Below the pieces are notes generated by a model that made no database searches, had not been told where the DNA came from, and worked only from the letters and a program-made list of their open reading frames with translations. Of a DNA stretch of 64,000 nt, positions 8,984 through 16,938 are shown piece after piece. Each line of letters opens with the position of its first letter. The first letter of the stretch is position 1. The DNA lies in NCBI GenBank assembly GCA_036557365.1, contig DATBHR010000092.1:310001-374000 (forward strand), read 5' to 3'. The position numbers were made by a program, and so were the translations under genes. The stretch comes from DATKHR01 sp036557365 (lineage in GTDB: Bacteria; Acidobacteriota; Vicinamibacteria; Vicinamibacterales; CAVVIG01).

Positions 8984-10712
8984 CGCTCAGCGCGTCGCGG
9001 ACGGTTCGGACGGTGTCGTCGTTCGACACGATCCATTCGGTCAGGCTCGAGAGCAGGTTGACCTGCGCGGTCGTGAGCTGGATGACGTGCGGTTTGTTCT
9101 GCTCGAAGGTGCTGAACCACGGGAAACCGTCGAAGTTTTTCCCGTCTTTCGTCGTGTCGCGTCCGGTCACGAGCGCGCGCACGGCGTCGGGCAGCGCGGC
9201 CTGCCACGCGGGCGCGGGCGCGTTGTAGAAGAAGCAGATGTTCAGGCCGTCGTACTTGCGCACGTTGAAGTGCGCATTGCCGTTCACCGTCCAGTTCCTG
9301 CCGCAGTAGACGAGCGGCTTGCCGGCAGCGCGCTGCGCTTCGAGCCCTTTCATCAGCTCGGTGTAGTGGGACCGATCGAACACCTGGTTGTGCGTCTTGT
9401 CGCCGCTGCCGCCCGGCGGCCCGACGGCAAAGAAGAGCGCCTGCAGGTCGTCGTTCGCCTCGAAGTACTGCGTGTTGGTGTTGACGAAGGCGAGGACGTT
9501 GTGGACCTGGCGCGCGAGGAGCGGCAGGACGCCGAGGTTGTCGCCGAACCCGCCGTCGCCGTGCGCCAGCTCCTGCGTCAGCAGCGGCGTCTGGCCGCCC
9601 CGAACGCTGAAGTGCGTGAAGAACGGGAAATATCCGGCTGACTGCTGGATGATGCCTTTCACCTGATCCGGCACGCCTTCGCCGAGCATCATGAACAGCT
9701 GCGGCGCGGCACCGGTGCTCGCCGCGACGTCGGCGAGCGAGAAGGTCCGATCGGCGTCGTGCCGCACCTGGACGAACGTGTCGGTCGCGTCGCCGACTTC
9801 GAGCGTGTCGTACGCCCACGACCAGACATACGATCCGCCGAACCGGCCGCCGAACTGCTGCCGGACGCCCGAATAGAGCGGCGTGTACTCCACCGGCATC
9901 AGCAGCGGATACCCGTAGTCGCGCCTCGCGGAAATCATCGTCCCGCTGACGACGAGATACGGGCGATCGCTTCCGGCGACGACGAAGTCGCCGGGGAATG
10001 CGCCGGGGTTCTCGGCCATCGTCTCCGCGACCGAGTCCGCGTTCCATGTGAACAGACGCGAACTCGCGCTCGTGCCGCCGGGCTCCACGAGCGGATCGAT
10101 GAAGATGCCGCCGAGCATCCGCGCGTACGTCTTGCTCAACCGTCCGGGTTCGCGCCGCGCATGATGAGCGAACGACAGCACGTGCGAAACGAGATCTTCG
10201 ACGTGCTTCGAGTTGAACTGCTGCGACAGGATGCCCGCGGCTTCCTGCACGCTGCCAGCCGCCAGCGACGACGCCGCAATTGCCTTGACCATCGCGCCGT
10301 TGGGCGTCGTGGCGACGGTCTGTCGATCGATCTGCGCAGGATCGATCGGACGGCCGAGTAGATCCGGGTCGGCGATCTTGGAGAACGTGAATGGCACGGC
10401 CGCCCAACCACCGCCCGATACGGCGGAGATGTAGCGGACGTACGGATTGAGCCAGCCGTTGCGCATGAGGCCGCGCAACTGGCCGACGGACGCGGACGCC
10501 GAGCGCGTGCCGCCGCCTGAAAACGCGATCGCGAGATCGCCGCGGTTGGCGACGATTGCGGTCTCGGGAAACGTCGGCGGTCCTGATTGCTGCCAGTCGT
10601 CCGGCGCCACCGACCAGTAGCGCGCCTTCAGACACGATCCGCATCGTCCGGACGCGGGCAGGACTGTCGTCGCGAGCGCGATCGCCGAGACGACGATCGC
10701 GATGGCTTTCAA
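8955..10712 (-). CDS. Exported patatin-like phospholipase
   Basis: 585 residues, last gene of the leftward operon. An N-terminal signal peptide (MKAIAIVVSAIALATTVLPAS) implies periplasmic or surface location. Patatin motifs: IAFSGGGTRS (about 62-71) and the nucleophile elbow SAVSGGGW (Ser99). The catalytic Asp is in HGDGGFGDNLG, about 400 residues in. The start is a TTG at 10712 that overlaps the TGA stop of the preceding gene, implying translational coupling. The different insert and signal peptide show that it is not a recent duplicate of the patatin at 6314. Its substrate could be membrane lipid or an exogenous acyl ester. Confidence 0.85.
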   Translation of the reverse strand: MKAIAIVVSAIALATTVLPASGRCGSCLKARYWSVAPDDWQQSGPPTFPETAIVANRGDLAIAFSGGGTRSASASVGQLRGLMRNGWLNPYVRYISAVSGGGWAAVPFTFSKIADPDLLGRPIDPAQIDRQTVATTPNGAMVKAIAASSLAAGSVQEAAGILSQQFNSKHVEDLVSHVLSFAHHARREPGRLSKTYARMLGGIFIDPLVEPGGTSASSRLFTWNADSVAETMAENPGAFPGDFVVAGSDRPYLVVSGTMISARRDYGYPLLMPVEYTPLYSGVRQQFGGRFGGSYVWSWAYDTLEVGDATDTFVQVRHDADRTFSLADVAASTGAAPQLFMMLGEGVPDQVKGIIQQSAGYFPFFTHFSVRGGQTPLLTQELAHGDGGFGDNLGVLPLLARQVHNVLAFVNTNTQYFEANDDLQALFFAVGPPGGSGDKTHNQVFDRSHYTELMKGLEAQRAAGKPLVYCGRNWTVNGNAHFNVRKYDGLNICFFYNAPAPAWQAALPDAVRALVTGRDTTKDGKNFDGFPWFSTFEQNKPHVIQLTTAQVNLLSSLTEWIVSNDDTVRTVRDALSVTLPAPAAR

Positions 10713-11839
10713 AACTGGACTCCGGAGAACGCTTGCCGCAGATCGAAGAGCACGCCGACGTACGTCTGCACGGCGTCAGGGCCTTCGCGGAGGTTGCGAT
10801 CGACGGATATCTCCACGAAGAAGCGCGTGGATCCTGCGGCGCGCTTCCAGAACTCGACTTGATCCTTGAGCGACGGCACGACGTCGAACGCGAGCAGTCC
10901 GTTGACCTTGAGCCGGTTCCAGTGCGGATCGCTGCCGAACTGCTCGCTGATCCCCCAAGCCACCTGCGCGAGGCTGCCGCGGAACACGCCTTTGGGTGCG
11001 AGGATTCCCGCGCCGAGCGAATTGCTGTTGTAGACGCGCGGCGCGCCCTCGAGATCGAGGAAGCCGAAGCGTGCCGCGGCGAACAGCTTGATCGGCAGGT
11101 CGGACTCACGCTGCAGCGTCATGAACTCGAAGCGCGCGTCCACGTGCGCCTCGAGCGTGGATGCGTGTTCGAGCACGTACAGGAACTTGTCGCTCGTGCT
11201 CGATTTCACGCTGCAGATCGGCGGCGCGTCCGGCACGCTGCAGTCGACGTCCGCCGTGCGAAGTCCGTGCAGCGTGTAGCTCGAGAGCCAGAGCTGGTAG
11301 TTGTCGCCCGGCTTTCCGATGAGCCGGTACTGCGCGGTGACGCCGGCGCTGAACCGCGACTTGACCTGCGTCGCGGCGGCCGCGCCTGCGGGATTCTCGT
11401 AGCCTCCTACGACGTTCGGCGCGAAATTGTCGAAGACGCTGCCGAGAAAGCCGGACGCTTCGAACACGGAGCGGTCGTCGTACTTCGACGTCACGTCGGT
11501 CGAGCACGACGCGACCGCCGGTCCGCTGGACGCTTCGACCACGGCGTCGTAGGTGACGGTGCCGGCGAGGACGCGGATGTTGTCGCGCTCGCGGAGCGGT
11601 TCGGCGAGCCGGATCACGAAGTCCGCGCCTTTCGCACGCGTGACGCGCGAGGCGGTCTGACCGTTGATCAACAGGCGGAATCCGCTGACGTCTGTGTTCT
11701 GCGGCCACTGGATCCTGATGCGGCAGTCGCCGTCGTGCAGCAGGCCGATGCCCGTCTGCGCCGAGGCACTATTCGTCCACGACGCGCACAGCGCGATCGC
11801 CGCGCCGATGGCCAGAATCGCTCGTCTCGTCGAACGCAT
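10709..11839 (-). CDS. Predicted outer-membrane beta-barrel-like protein
   Basis: 376 residues with a clear Sec signal peptide (ending NSASAQ at about 28). The first 90 mature residues look like a small beta domain (GDCRIRIQWPQ, FRLLINGQ). The rest alternates short polar/hydrophobic strands (KLFAAARFGFLDLEG, RFFVEISVDRNL) and ends in VQF. A C-terminal Phe is typical of proteins recognised by the Bam machinery. I assign no named family. It lies between the repeat lipoprotein (3 bases away) and the patatin (4-base overlap), so it may export or anchor the exported hydrolase or move its substrate or product. That role is an inference from position only. Confidence 0.65.
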   Translation of the reverse strand: MRSTRRAILAIGAAIALCASWTNSASAQTGIGLLHDGDCRIRIQWPQNTDVSGFRLLINGQTASRVTRAKGADFVIRLAEPLRERDNIRVLAGTVTYDAVVEASSGPAVASCSTDVTSKYDDRSVFEASGFLGSVFDNFAPNVVGGYENPAGAAAATQVKSRFSAGVTAQYRLIGKPGDNYQLWLSSYTLHGLRTADVDCSVPDAPPICSVKSSTSDKFLYVLEHASTLEAHVDARFEFMTLQRESDLPIKLFAAARFGFLDLEGAPRVYNSNSLGAGILAPKGVFRGSLAQVAWGISEQFGSDPHWNRLKVNGLLAFDVVPSLKDQVEFWKRAAGSTRFFVEISVDRNLREGPDAVQTYVGVLFDLRQAFSGVQF

Positions 11840-11842
11840 CGC

Positions 11843-12571
11843 CTATCCGTTTCCGCGCACTGCACGCGCCGCGCTGATAATCGCCAGCCGCACTGCCAGG
11901 AAGGTCACCGCCGCCCAGAAGAGCAGCGCCAGCGCGCCGATCAGCGCGAGGCGCGCCGGGCTGGCGAACATCGCGCCGAGCGCGGCGACCTGCGTCATCG
12001 GCTCCTGCAGCGCAGCGACCCGCTCCATCGGCTCGCGCAGCGCGCTCAGCGTCGTCATCGCGGCCTTGAGGTCGGCGACGGCGGCGAGCTGGTGGTCGAG
12101 CGCGGCGACCTGGGACAGCGACGGTTGGAGCGCGGCGACCGCGTCGAGGCTCGATCGCATCGCGGCGACATGCGTCATCGGATCCTTGAGCGCGGCGGCT
12201 GCGTCGAGGCTCGGACCGATGGTTCCCAGCCGCGTCAACGGCTGCTCGAGGCCGCCGACCGCCTGCAGGCTGCCGCCGAGAGCGGCCACGCGGCTCATCG
12301 GCGCGCTGAGATCCGCGACGCTCTTGAGCGTCGGATCGAGCGCCGCGACCGATCGCATCGGCTCTTCGAGGCGCGTGACGCCTTGAAGCGCCGGCACCAG
12401 GTCGCCGGTCGCCTTCGTCGAATCGCTGACCGCGCGCGTGTTGGTCGCGATCGCCGACGTGCTGCCTTCGATCGCCTTGCTGTTCTCCTGGATGGCCGTC
12501 GCGAGGGAGCAGGAGGCCGTGAGGCTCGCCGCGGCGAGCCCCGCAAAAAACGCGCGTGGCTTGTGTGTCAT
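11843..12571 (-). CDS. Lipoprotein built of thirteen decapeptide repeats plus C-terminal membrane helix
   Basis: Start chosen at ATG 12571, which overlaps the stop of the DUF2235 gene (ATGA). A longer frame reaches 12655 but lacks a signal sequence at its start. The N-terminus, RAFFAGLAAASLTASC, looks like a lipoprotein signal with the lipid-modified Cys in TASC. From about residue 67 the chain is thirteen back-to-back 10-residue units of pattern L-x-x-P/S-M/L-x-x-V-A-A, for example LEEPMRSVAA, LDPTLKSVAD and LKDPMTHVAA, with no break in register. A hydrophobic segment near the C-terminus (LALIGALALLFWAAVTFLAV) predicts a membrane helix. The function is unknown. Position suggests a partner, or immunity-type protein, for the DUF2235 hydrolase. 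Confidence 0.8.
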   Translation of the reverse strand: MTHKPRAFFAGLAAASLTASCSLATAIQENSKAIEGSTSAIATNTRAVSDSTKATGDLVPALQGVTRLEEPMRSVAALDPTLKSVADLSAPMSRVAALGGSLQAVGGLEQPLTRLGTIGPSLDAAAALKDPMTHVAAMRSSLDAVAALQPSLSQVAALDHQLAAVADLKAAMTTLSALREPMERVAALQEPMTQVAALGAMFASPARLALIGALALLFWAAVTFLAVRLAIISAARAVRGNG

Positions 12572-13503
12572 GTTGTCGCTGCCTGCTGCAGGCTGATCCG
12601 CTGACGTTCGAAGGCTTCGGTCTCGACCGGTGCACTGGGCGTCAGGTTTCGGCACGGCTCGTCGGCGAGCACTTTGTGCTCGGCGACCGTGTAGTGCAGC
12701 AGGTCCGTGGCGGCGACGTCACGCCACGTGAGCTTGCTCAAATCGCTGAAGAAGTTCGGACGGATCCGGTCGGTCGGGCAGCAGGCGCCGTCGGTGATGT
12801 TGGCGTCGGTGAACGGCAGCTTGCAGAGCATCGCCTTCCGGATCATCCAGCGCAGCGCGATGTTGTTGAGGCCTACGTTCTCGTTCCCGCCGCCGATGTC
12901 TGAATGCACACCGCGGAACCACGTTTCGTACGCACCGGCGACGCGCGTCACGGCGAACGCCGGCCGCCGCTCGTCGAGCGCCATCGCGTGGAAGCAATGC
13001 TCCACCGTGGCAGGCATCTTGAGATGGTGCAGCGGATTGAATTCGGCGAAGGCGAAACCGAGATTCGCGACGCCAAACGCGGCGACCACATCGAAGAGTC
13101 CCAGGAACCGGATCTTCGGCGACGCTTCGACGACGGTGCTGCCCTGGCGGATGCCGTTGCCTGAGACCTTGTTCGCGAAGTCGAGGGCGATGGCTGATCC
13201 GCGACTGAAGCCGATGATGTCGATGGTGCGGTCGCCCCTGACGTACGCGGCGCACAAGCGGCTGTAGGTCTCCTCGACGCGATCGATCCAGCCGGCGCCG
13301 AACGCGCCGCCCGCGACCTTGCCCACGAGGCCCAGCTTCGTGCCGACGCCCTGCACGTAGACGCTGTCGATTCCGGTCGGACGCAGATACCCGTCGTACG
13401 CGGAGTAGAACTTCCAGACGTTCGTCGACTTCGCGACGCTTGCCTGATCGGTCGCCGAACCGCTGCTGTCGTCGTTGGTGCCGTCGAATGCGTAGAGAGC
13501 CAC
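12568..13503 (-). CDS. DUF2235 alpha/beta hydrolase (Tle1-type phospholipase-like)
   Basis: 311 residues, starting at GTG 13503 behind a good Shine-Dalgarno (GGGAGGT on the coding strand). Family marks are MALYAFDGTND at the N-terminus, the nucleophile motif IIGFSRGSA (Ser100), GLFDVVAAFG (candidate acid) and GVHSDIGGG, the conserved DUF2235 segment carrying the catalytic His and Asp. DUF2235 includes the Tle1 type VI secretion phospholipases, but no Hcp, VgrG or other secretion gene is in the window. There is no signal peptide, so the protein is cytoplasmic unless exported by another route. The overlap with the repeat lipoprotein implies coupled expression. Confidence 0.85.
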   Translation of the reverse strand: MALYAFDGTNDDSSGSATDQASVAKSTNVWKFYSAYDGYLRPTGIDSVYVQGVGTKLGLVGKVAGGAFGAGWIDRVEETYSRLCAAYVRGDRTIDIIGFSRGSAIALDFANKVSGNGIRQGSTVVEASPKIRFLGLFDVVAAFGVANLGFAFAEFNPLHHLKMPATVEHCFHAMALDERRPAFAVTRVAGAYETWFRGVHSDIGGGNENVGLNNIALRWMIRKAMLCKLPFTDANITDGACCPTDRIRPNFFSDLSKLTWRDVAATDLLHYTVAEHKVLADEPCRNLTPSAPVETEAFERQRISLQQAATT

Positions 13504-13563
13504 GATTACCTCCCGAACACGAGACCGCGTTTCATGCCGACTCGACCCGTGTGAACGTGCCGA

Positions 13564-15015
13564 CTACAGCGTCTTCAGGAATTCGATGAGCGCCCGCTTG
13601 CTCTGCGCGGGCAGCGTCGTGCCGTACGTGTGCCCGGCGTTGCTGTTGCCCGGGAGCGAGGTGTCGAAGCTCGTTCCGACGCGCTTCGCTTCGGTACCGT
13701 CGGTGACGAAGCCGACCGGACCCGGATCGAAGACGTCGTAGCCGCGCCAGAAATGCGTCGGACGTCGATCCGGCGGCTCGAGCAGCGCCTCGAGGTTCGG
13801 GACCGATCCGTTGTGCAGGTACGGCCCGCGGAGCCACAGCCCTTCGAGTGGTACCGACACGTAGCCGTTCGTCGAGCGGAAATGCGAGAACTTCCAGTCG
13901 TGGCCTTCGCCGTACGCGTTGTAGGCGGCCGCGGACGCCGGCGTCCACATGTCGAGGCGATGGCGATCGGTGCCGATTTCGGCCAGCGGAATGATCGTGC
14001 CCGTCCGCTGTCCACCCGCGGCGTGGCACGACGCACACTGCGACGCATAGATCTGCGACCCCTCAGCAGCGAGGGTCTGATCGACGCTGTAGGGATACTT
14101 CGGCGCCGGCACGGTCTCGATGAAATTCTGGATGCGCCGCAGGCTCGACATGCGCTTCGGATCGGTCTGATCCCAGTTCTTGTTGTCGCGATCGACCCAC
14201 TTCACCGGCGCGCCGTCACCGATGGCCGACGAGAGGACGACTTCCTTGAGCGTGTTGTTCAAGCCGTCCCAGTGGTACGAGTAGCCGTTGTGCGCCTTCA
14301 GGTTCCAGAGCGGCACCATGTCGGAGTTGCCGATCGTGGTGTCGATGGGCTGCTTGAGCGTCGTGAACTTCACCGGATTGAACGGATCGATGCGCCCGCG
14401 CCCCCAGTCCGGATTGCGATCCATCCAGCTGTCCTGATCCTTCAGCTGGAGGAGCGCCATCTTCGTGCCCGGGATGATCGCGAAACGATAGAGCAGCTGA
14501 TCCATGACGGACAGCTTGACGTTGCGCGCGATTTCCGCGAGCAGCGCGTCCGCCGTGAAGCGCGGATCGGACGCGCACGCGATGAGGAAACGCAGGTACT
14601 GCTGCTCCGAGGTCTGATGCGACGGTCCGGCCGCATAAATCTTCTGCGGCTCGCCGGGCTTCAGCCGGACGCTTGCGGTGTGGCACATCGCGCAGTTGAT
14701 GCCGACGCGCGGAAAGCCGACGGTGACCTTCGACAACCCGATCGGCATCTCGTGGCCGTCGACGCCAAGCACGCCGAGCGCCGCGTAGCCGCCGGGACCC
14801 GGCAGCAGATCCGGGAAAACGCGCGGCAGCACCAGCCAGATCCAGTACGGCACGCCCTGCTGCGACTCGGTGCCGATCGATCCGTACAGGAAGTGCTCTT
14901 CGTCCGAGGCGAAGTACGGCGCCGGCTCCTCGCGGAAGAAATGGTTGTACACGAAGAGTCCGCCGATCGCCGCGACGACCAGCAGCACGATGAAGATGAC
15001 GAGCTTCTTGTTCAT
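13564..15015 (-). CDS. Di-haem c-type cytochrome, peroxidase/RoxA-like family
   Basis: 483 residues with an N-terminal membrane anchor or uncleaved signal (KLVIFIVLLVVAAIGGLFVY). Two haem-binding CxxCH motifs are present: CAMCH at 108-112 and CASCH at 327-331. Layout and length fit the wider di-haem cytochrome c peroxidase/MauG superfamily, including the RoxA rubber oxygenases and the Pseudomonas fatty-acid dioxygenases. Conserved blocks DRNPDWGRGRIDPFNPVK, IGTDRHRLD, LRGPYLHNGSVP and the C-terminal ALIEFLKTL are shared with the paralogue at 15442. The protein should act in the periplasm. It overlaps the 4-TM gene upstream by 4 bases. Whether it is an oxygenase, a peroxidase or an electron carrier is unresolved. 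Confidence 0.85.
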   Translation of the reverse strand: MNKKLVIFIVLLVVAAIGGLFVYNHFFREEPAPYFASDEEHFLYGSIGTESQQGVPYWIWLVLPRVFPDLLPGPGGYAALGVLGVDGHEMPIGLSKVTVGFPRVGINCAMCHTASVRLKPGEPQKIYAAGPSHQTSEQQYLRFLIACASDPRFTADALLAEIARNVKLSVMDQLLYRFAIIPGTKMALLQLKDQDSWMDRNPDWGRGRIDPFNPVKFTTLKQPIDTTIGNSDMVPLWNLKAHNGYSYHWDGLNNTLKEVVLSSAIGDGAPVKWVDRDNKNWDQTDPKRMSSLRRIQNFIETVPAPKYPYSVDQTLAAEGSQIYASQCASCHAAGGQRTGTIIPLAEIGTDRHRLDMWTPASAAAYNAYGEGHDWKFSHFRSTNGYVSVPLEGLWLRGPYLHNGSVPNLEALLEPPDRRPTHFWRGYDVFDPGPVGFVTDGTEAKRVGTSFDTSLPGNSNAGHTYGTTLPAQSKRALIEFLKTL

Positions 15016-15434
15016 GACCAGGCTCCCCTGGGCTCCGGCGTCATCGACATCGAGCCGCGGATCGCGAGGACGAGCAGGATCGATTCAGGAATGAAAAACG
15101 CGAGATCGAAATAGCCGAGCAGGTGATAGGCCGCCGCCTGAAAGCCGACGAAGAAAATCACGCCGGCGAGGCGGGCGCCCACCGCGAGCCACGCGACAGC
15201 CTTGTAGCGGGCGAGGTCGACGCCGGCCGGCATGTAGAAGATGCTCAGCAGGATCAGCAGGAGCGCCGCGAACTGCGGCCAGAGGATCGGCGTCGCCTGC
15301 GGCAGGTTCGAGAACGTCAGCAGCTGCGCCGGCGCGAACAGCGTCGGCACCGCCAGCGCGAGGTTCGCGAGGATCCCGAGCCACAACACGCGCTTGAACC
15401 ATCGTCCGGCCGGAACCGCATTCAGGTTGCTCAT
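15012..15434 (-). CDS. Small four-helix membrane protein between two di-haem cytochromes
   Basis: 140 residues with four hydrophobic segments (starting at about 17, 50, 80 and 110) and no soluble domain. I do not recognise a named family. It overlaps the following cytochrome gene by 4 bases and lies 7 bases after the preceding cytochrome gene, so the three are almost certainly co-translated. It may serve as a membrane anchor or quinone-facing electron-transfer partner for the cytochromes, but it has no obvious haem-ligand pattern. Confidence 0.75.
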   Translation of the reverse strand: MSNLNAVPAGRWFKRVLWLGILANLALAVPTLFAPAQLLTFSNLPQATPILWPQFAALLLILLSIFYMPAGVDLARYKAVAWLAVGARLAGVIFFVGFQAAAYHLLGYFDLAFFIPESILLVLAIRGSMSMTPEPRGAWS

Positions 15435-15441
15435 GGCTCTC

Positions 15442-16938
15442 TCAGAAAGTTTTCAGATATTCGACGAGCGCACGCTTGTCGGCATCCGACAGCGTCGTGC
15501 CGTACAAGTGGCCGCCGTTTCCGTTGCCCGGCACCGTCGTGTCGTAGCGGGAGAACGTCTGACCGTTCGCCGCGGCGACAGTCGACACGAACCCGACGCG
15601 ATCGGGGTCGAACACGTCGTAGCCGCGGTAGAACACCGGCGGCCGGCTGGCCGGCGCGTCGAGCAGATCGCGCAGCGTCGGCACAGAGCCGTTGTGCAGA
15701 TAGGGCGCGCGCAGCCAGATCCCGTCCAGCGGTTGGTTCGCGTAGCCGTTCGTCTTCCGGAAGTGCGTGAAGCGGTACTGCGATTCCGGATACAGGCTGT
15801 ACTGATTCATCGCGAACTCGGCGGTGTAGGAATCGAGCCGGTGGCGATCGGTGCCGATCCGTTCGATGTCGTCCACCAGGCCGATGTGCGCGCCGGTTTT
15901 CACGCCATCGCGGAACCGGTGGTCGCCGTGGCAGTCGACGCAGTGCTGCGCGTAGACCGCCTCACCCTGCTTGGCGAGCGTCGCATCGATCGCGAACGGA
16001 TATTTCGGCGGCGGCATCGTCCAGATCCAGTCGCGCACGCGCTTGAGCGCGGCGTGATCCACCGTGACGGGCGTCACGCCGGCGCCGAGCGACGCGCTCA
16101 GGTTGCGTTCGTCCACCGAATCGTTGTCGCCGTCCCAGTGCAGGTGCAGGCCCTCGCGCGGCGCCTGATTCCAGATGGACGGGAAGTCCGACGCGCCAAT
16201 GCGCTCGCTGTCGGGGAGCCGATCGAGCGGCCAGTTGAACTGAATGGCCTTGTAGGGATTGAACGTGTCGACGCGTCCGCGTCCCCACCGCGGCACGCGG
16301 TCCGGCAGAATCGGCGCGATCCGGTTCCGCAGGTCGAGCGTTTGAATCTTCAGGCGATCGATGAACCCGACGCGGAGCAGCAGCCGCTCGAAGAGCGACG
16401 GTCCGCCGACCTTCGGCAGTCGGCCGCGCACGTTGTCCGCGGTCACGCGGTTGTCGAGCGTGCAGTCGAGGACGAACTGCACGAACGCCTGGAGGTCGAG
16501 CTGCTGCGACGGCATGCCGAGCACGATGCGCGGCGCGGCATCCGGCCGCTCGCGCACGGTCGCTGTGTGGCACACGGCGCAGTTCAGGCCGACCTGATCC
16601 AGCCCGAGCCTTCGTCTCCGCGACACGCCGATCGGCAGGTCGCGTCCAGGTTCGAAGATCAACCCGAACGACGCATAGCCGCCCGGCAGCTTCTCCGGAC
16701 ACATCGCGGGCAGGTTCTTGAAGATCCAGTACGGCGGCAGCGCGCCGCCAACCGGGGTGAGGAGCGACCCACCCGGCTCGCTGCCGATCGATCCGTACTT
16801 GTAGTGCATGGCGATGTCGTCGTAGGTCTCGGGCCGATCGGTCGTGAGCGAGCTGATCAGCCAGATCACCAGGACGACGGCCGCCAGGCCGACCGCCACG
16901 AGGAGCATGCCGACGAAGCGGAGGAGTCGGCCGATCAT
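15442..16938 (-). CDS. Di-haem c-type cytochrome, paralogue of the 13564 gene
   Basis: 498 residues. A single N-terminal hydrophobic segment (MLLVAVGLAAVVLVIWLI) anchors or exports it. Haem motifs are CAVCH at 120-124 and CVDCH at 333-337, at nearly the same spacing as in the sister protein. Shared blocks include the WGRGRVDTFNPYKAIQF segment, IGTDRHRLD, LRAPYLHNGSVP, RGYDVFDPDRVGFV and the terminal ALVEYLKTF. The two cytochromes in one operon are clearly diverged paralogues and may form a pair acting in sequence or as a heterodimer. The start ATG at 16938 overlaps the OYE stop (ATGA). Confidence 0.85.
   Translation of the reverse strand: MIGRLLRFVGMLLVAVGLAAVVLVIWLISSLTTDRPETYDDIAMHYKYGSIGSEPGGSLLTPVGGALPPYWIFKNLPAMCPEKLPGGYASFGLIFEPGRDLPIGVSRRRRLGLDQVGLNCAVCHTATVRERPDAAPRIVLGMPSQQLDLQAFVQFVLDCTLDNRVTADNVRGRLPKVGGPSLFERLLLRVGFIDRLKIQTLDLRNRIAPILPDRVPRWGRGRVDTFNPYKAIQFNWPLDRLPDSERIGASDFPSIWNQAPREGLHLHWDGDNDSVDERNLSASLGAGVTPVTVDHAALKRVRDWIWTMPPPKYPFAIDATLAKQGEAVYAQHCVDCHGDHRFRDGVKTGAHIGLVDDIERIGTDRHRLDSYTAEFAMNQYSLYPESQYRFTHFRKTNGYANQPLDGIWLRAPYLHNGSVPTLRDLLDAPASRPPVFYRGYDVFDPDRVGFVSTVAAANGQTFSRYDTTVPGNGNGGHLYGTTLSDADKRALVEYLKTF

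Noticed and set aside
12295..12546. Possible CRISPR-like regular repeats
   Set aside because: The 30-bp periodicity comes from the decapeptide-coding repeats, which are diverged and have no spacers.
10556..12604. 682-codon plus-strand frame across three leftward genes
   Set aside because: It has no domain and is antisense to the barrel-like, repeat-lipoprotein and patatin genes, which have signals and motifs.
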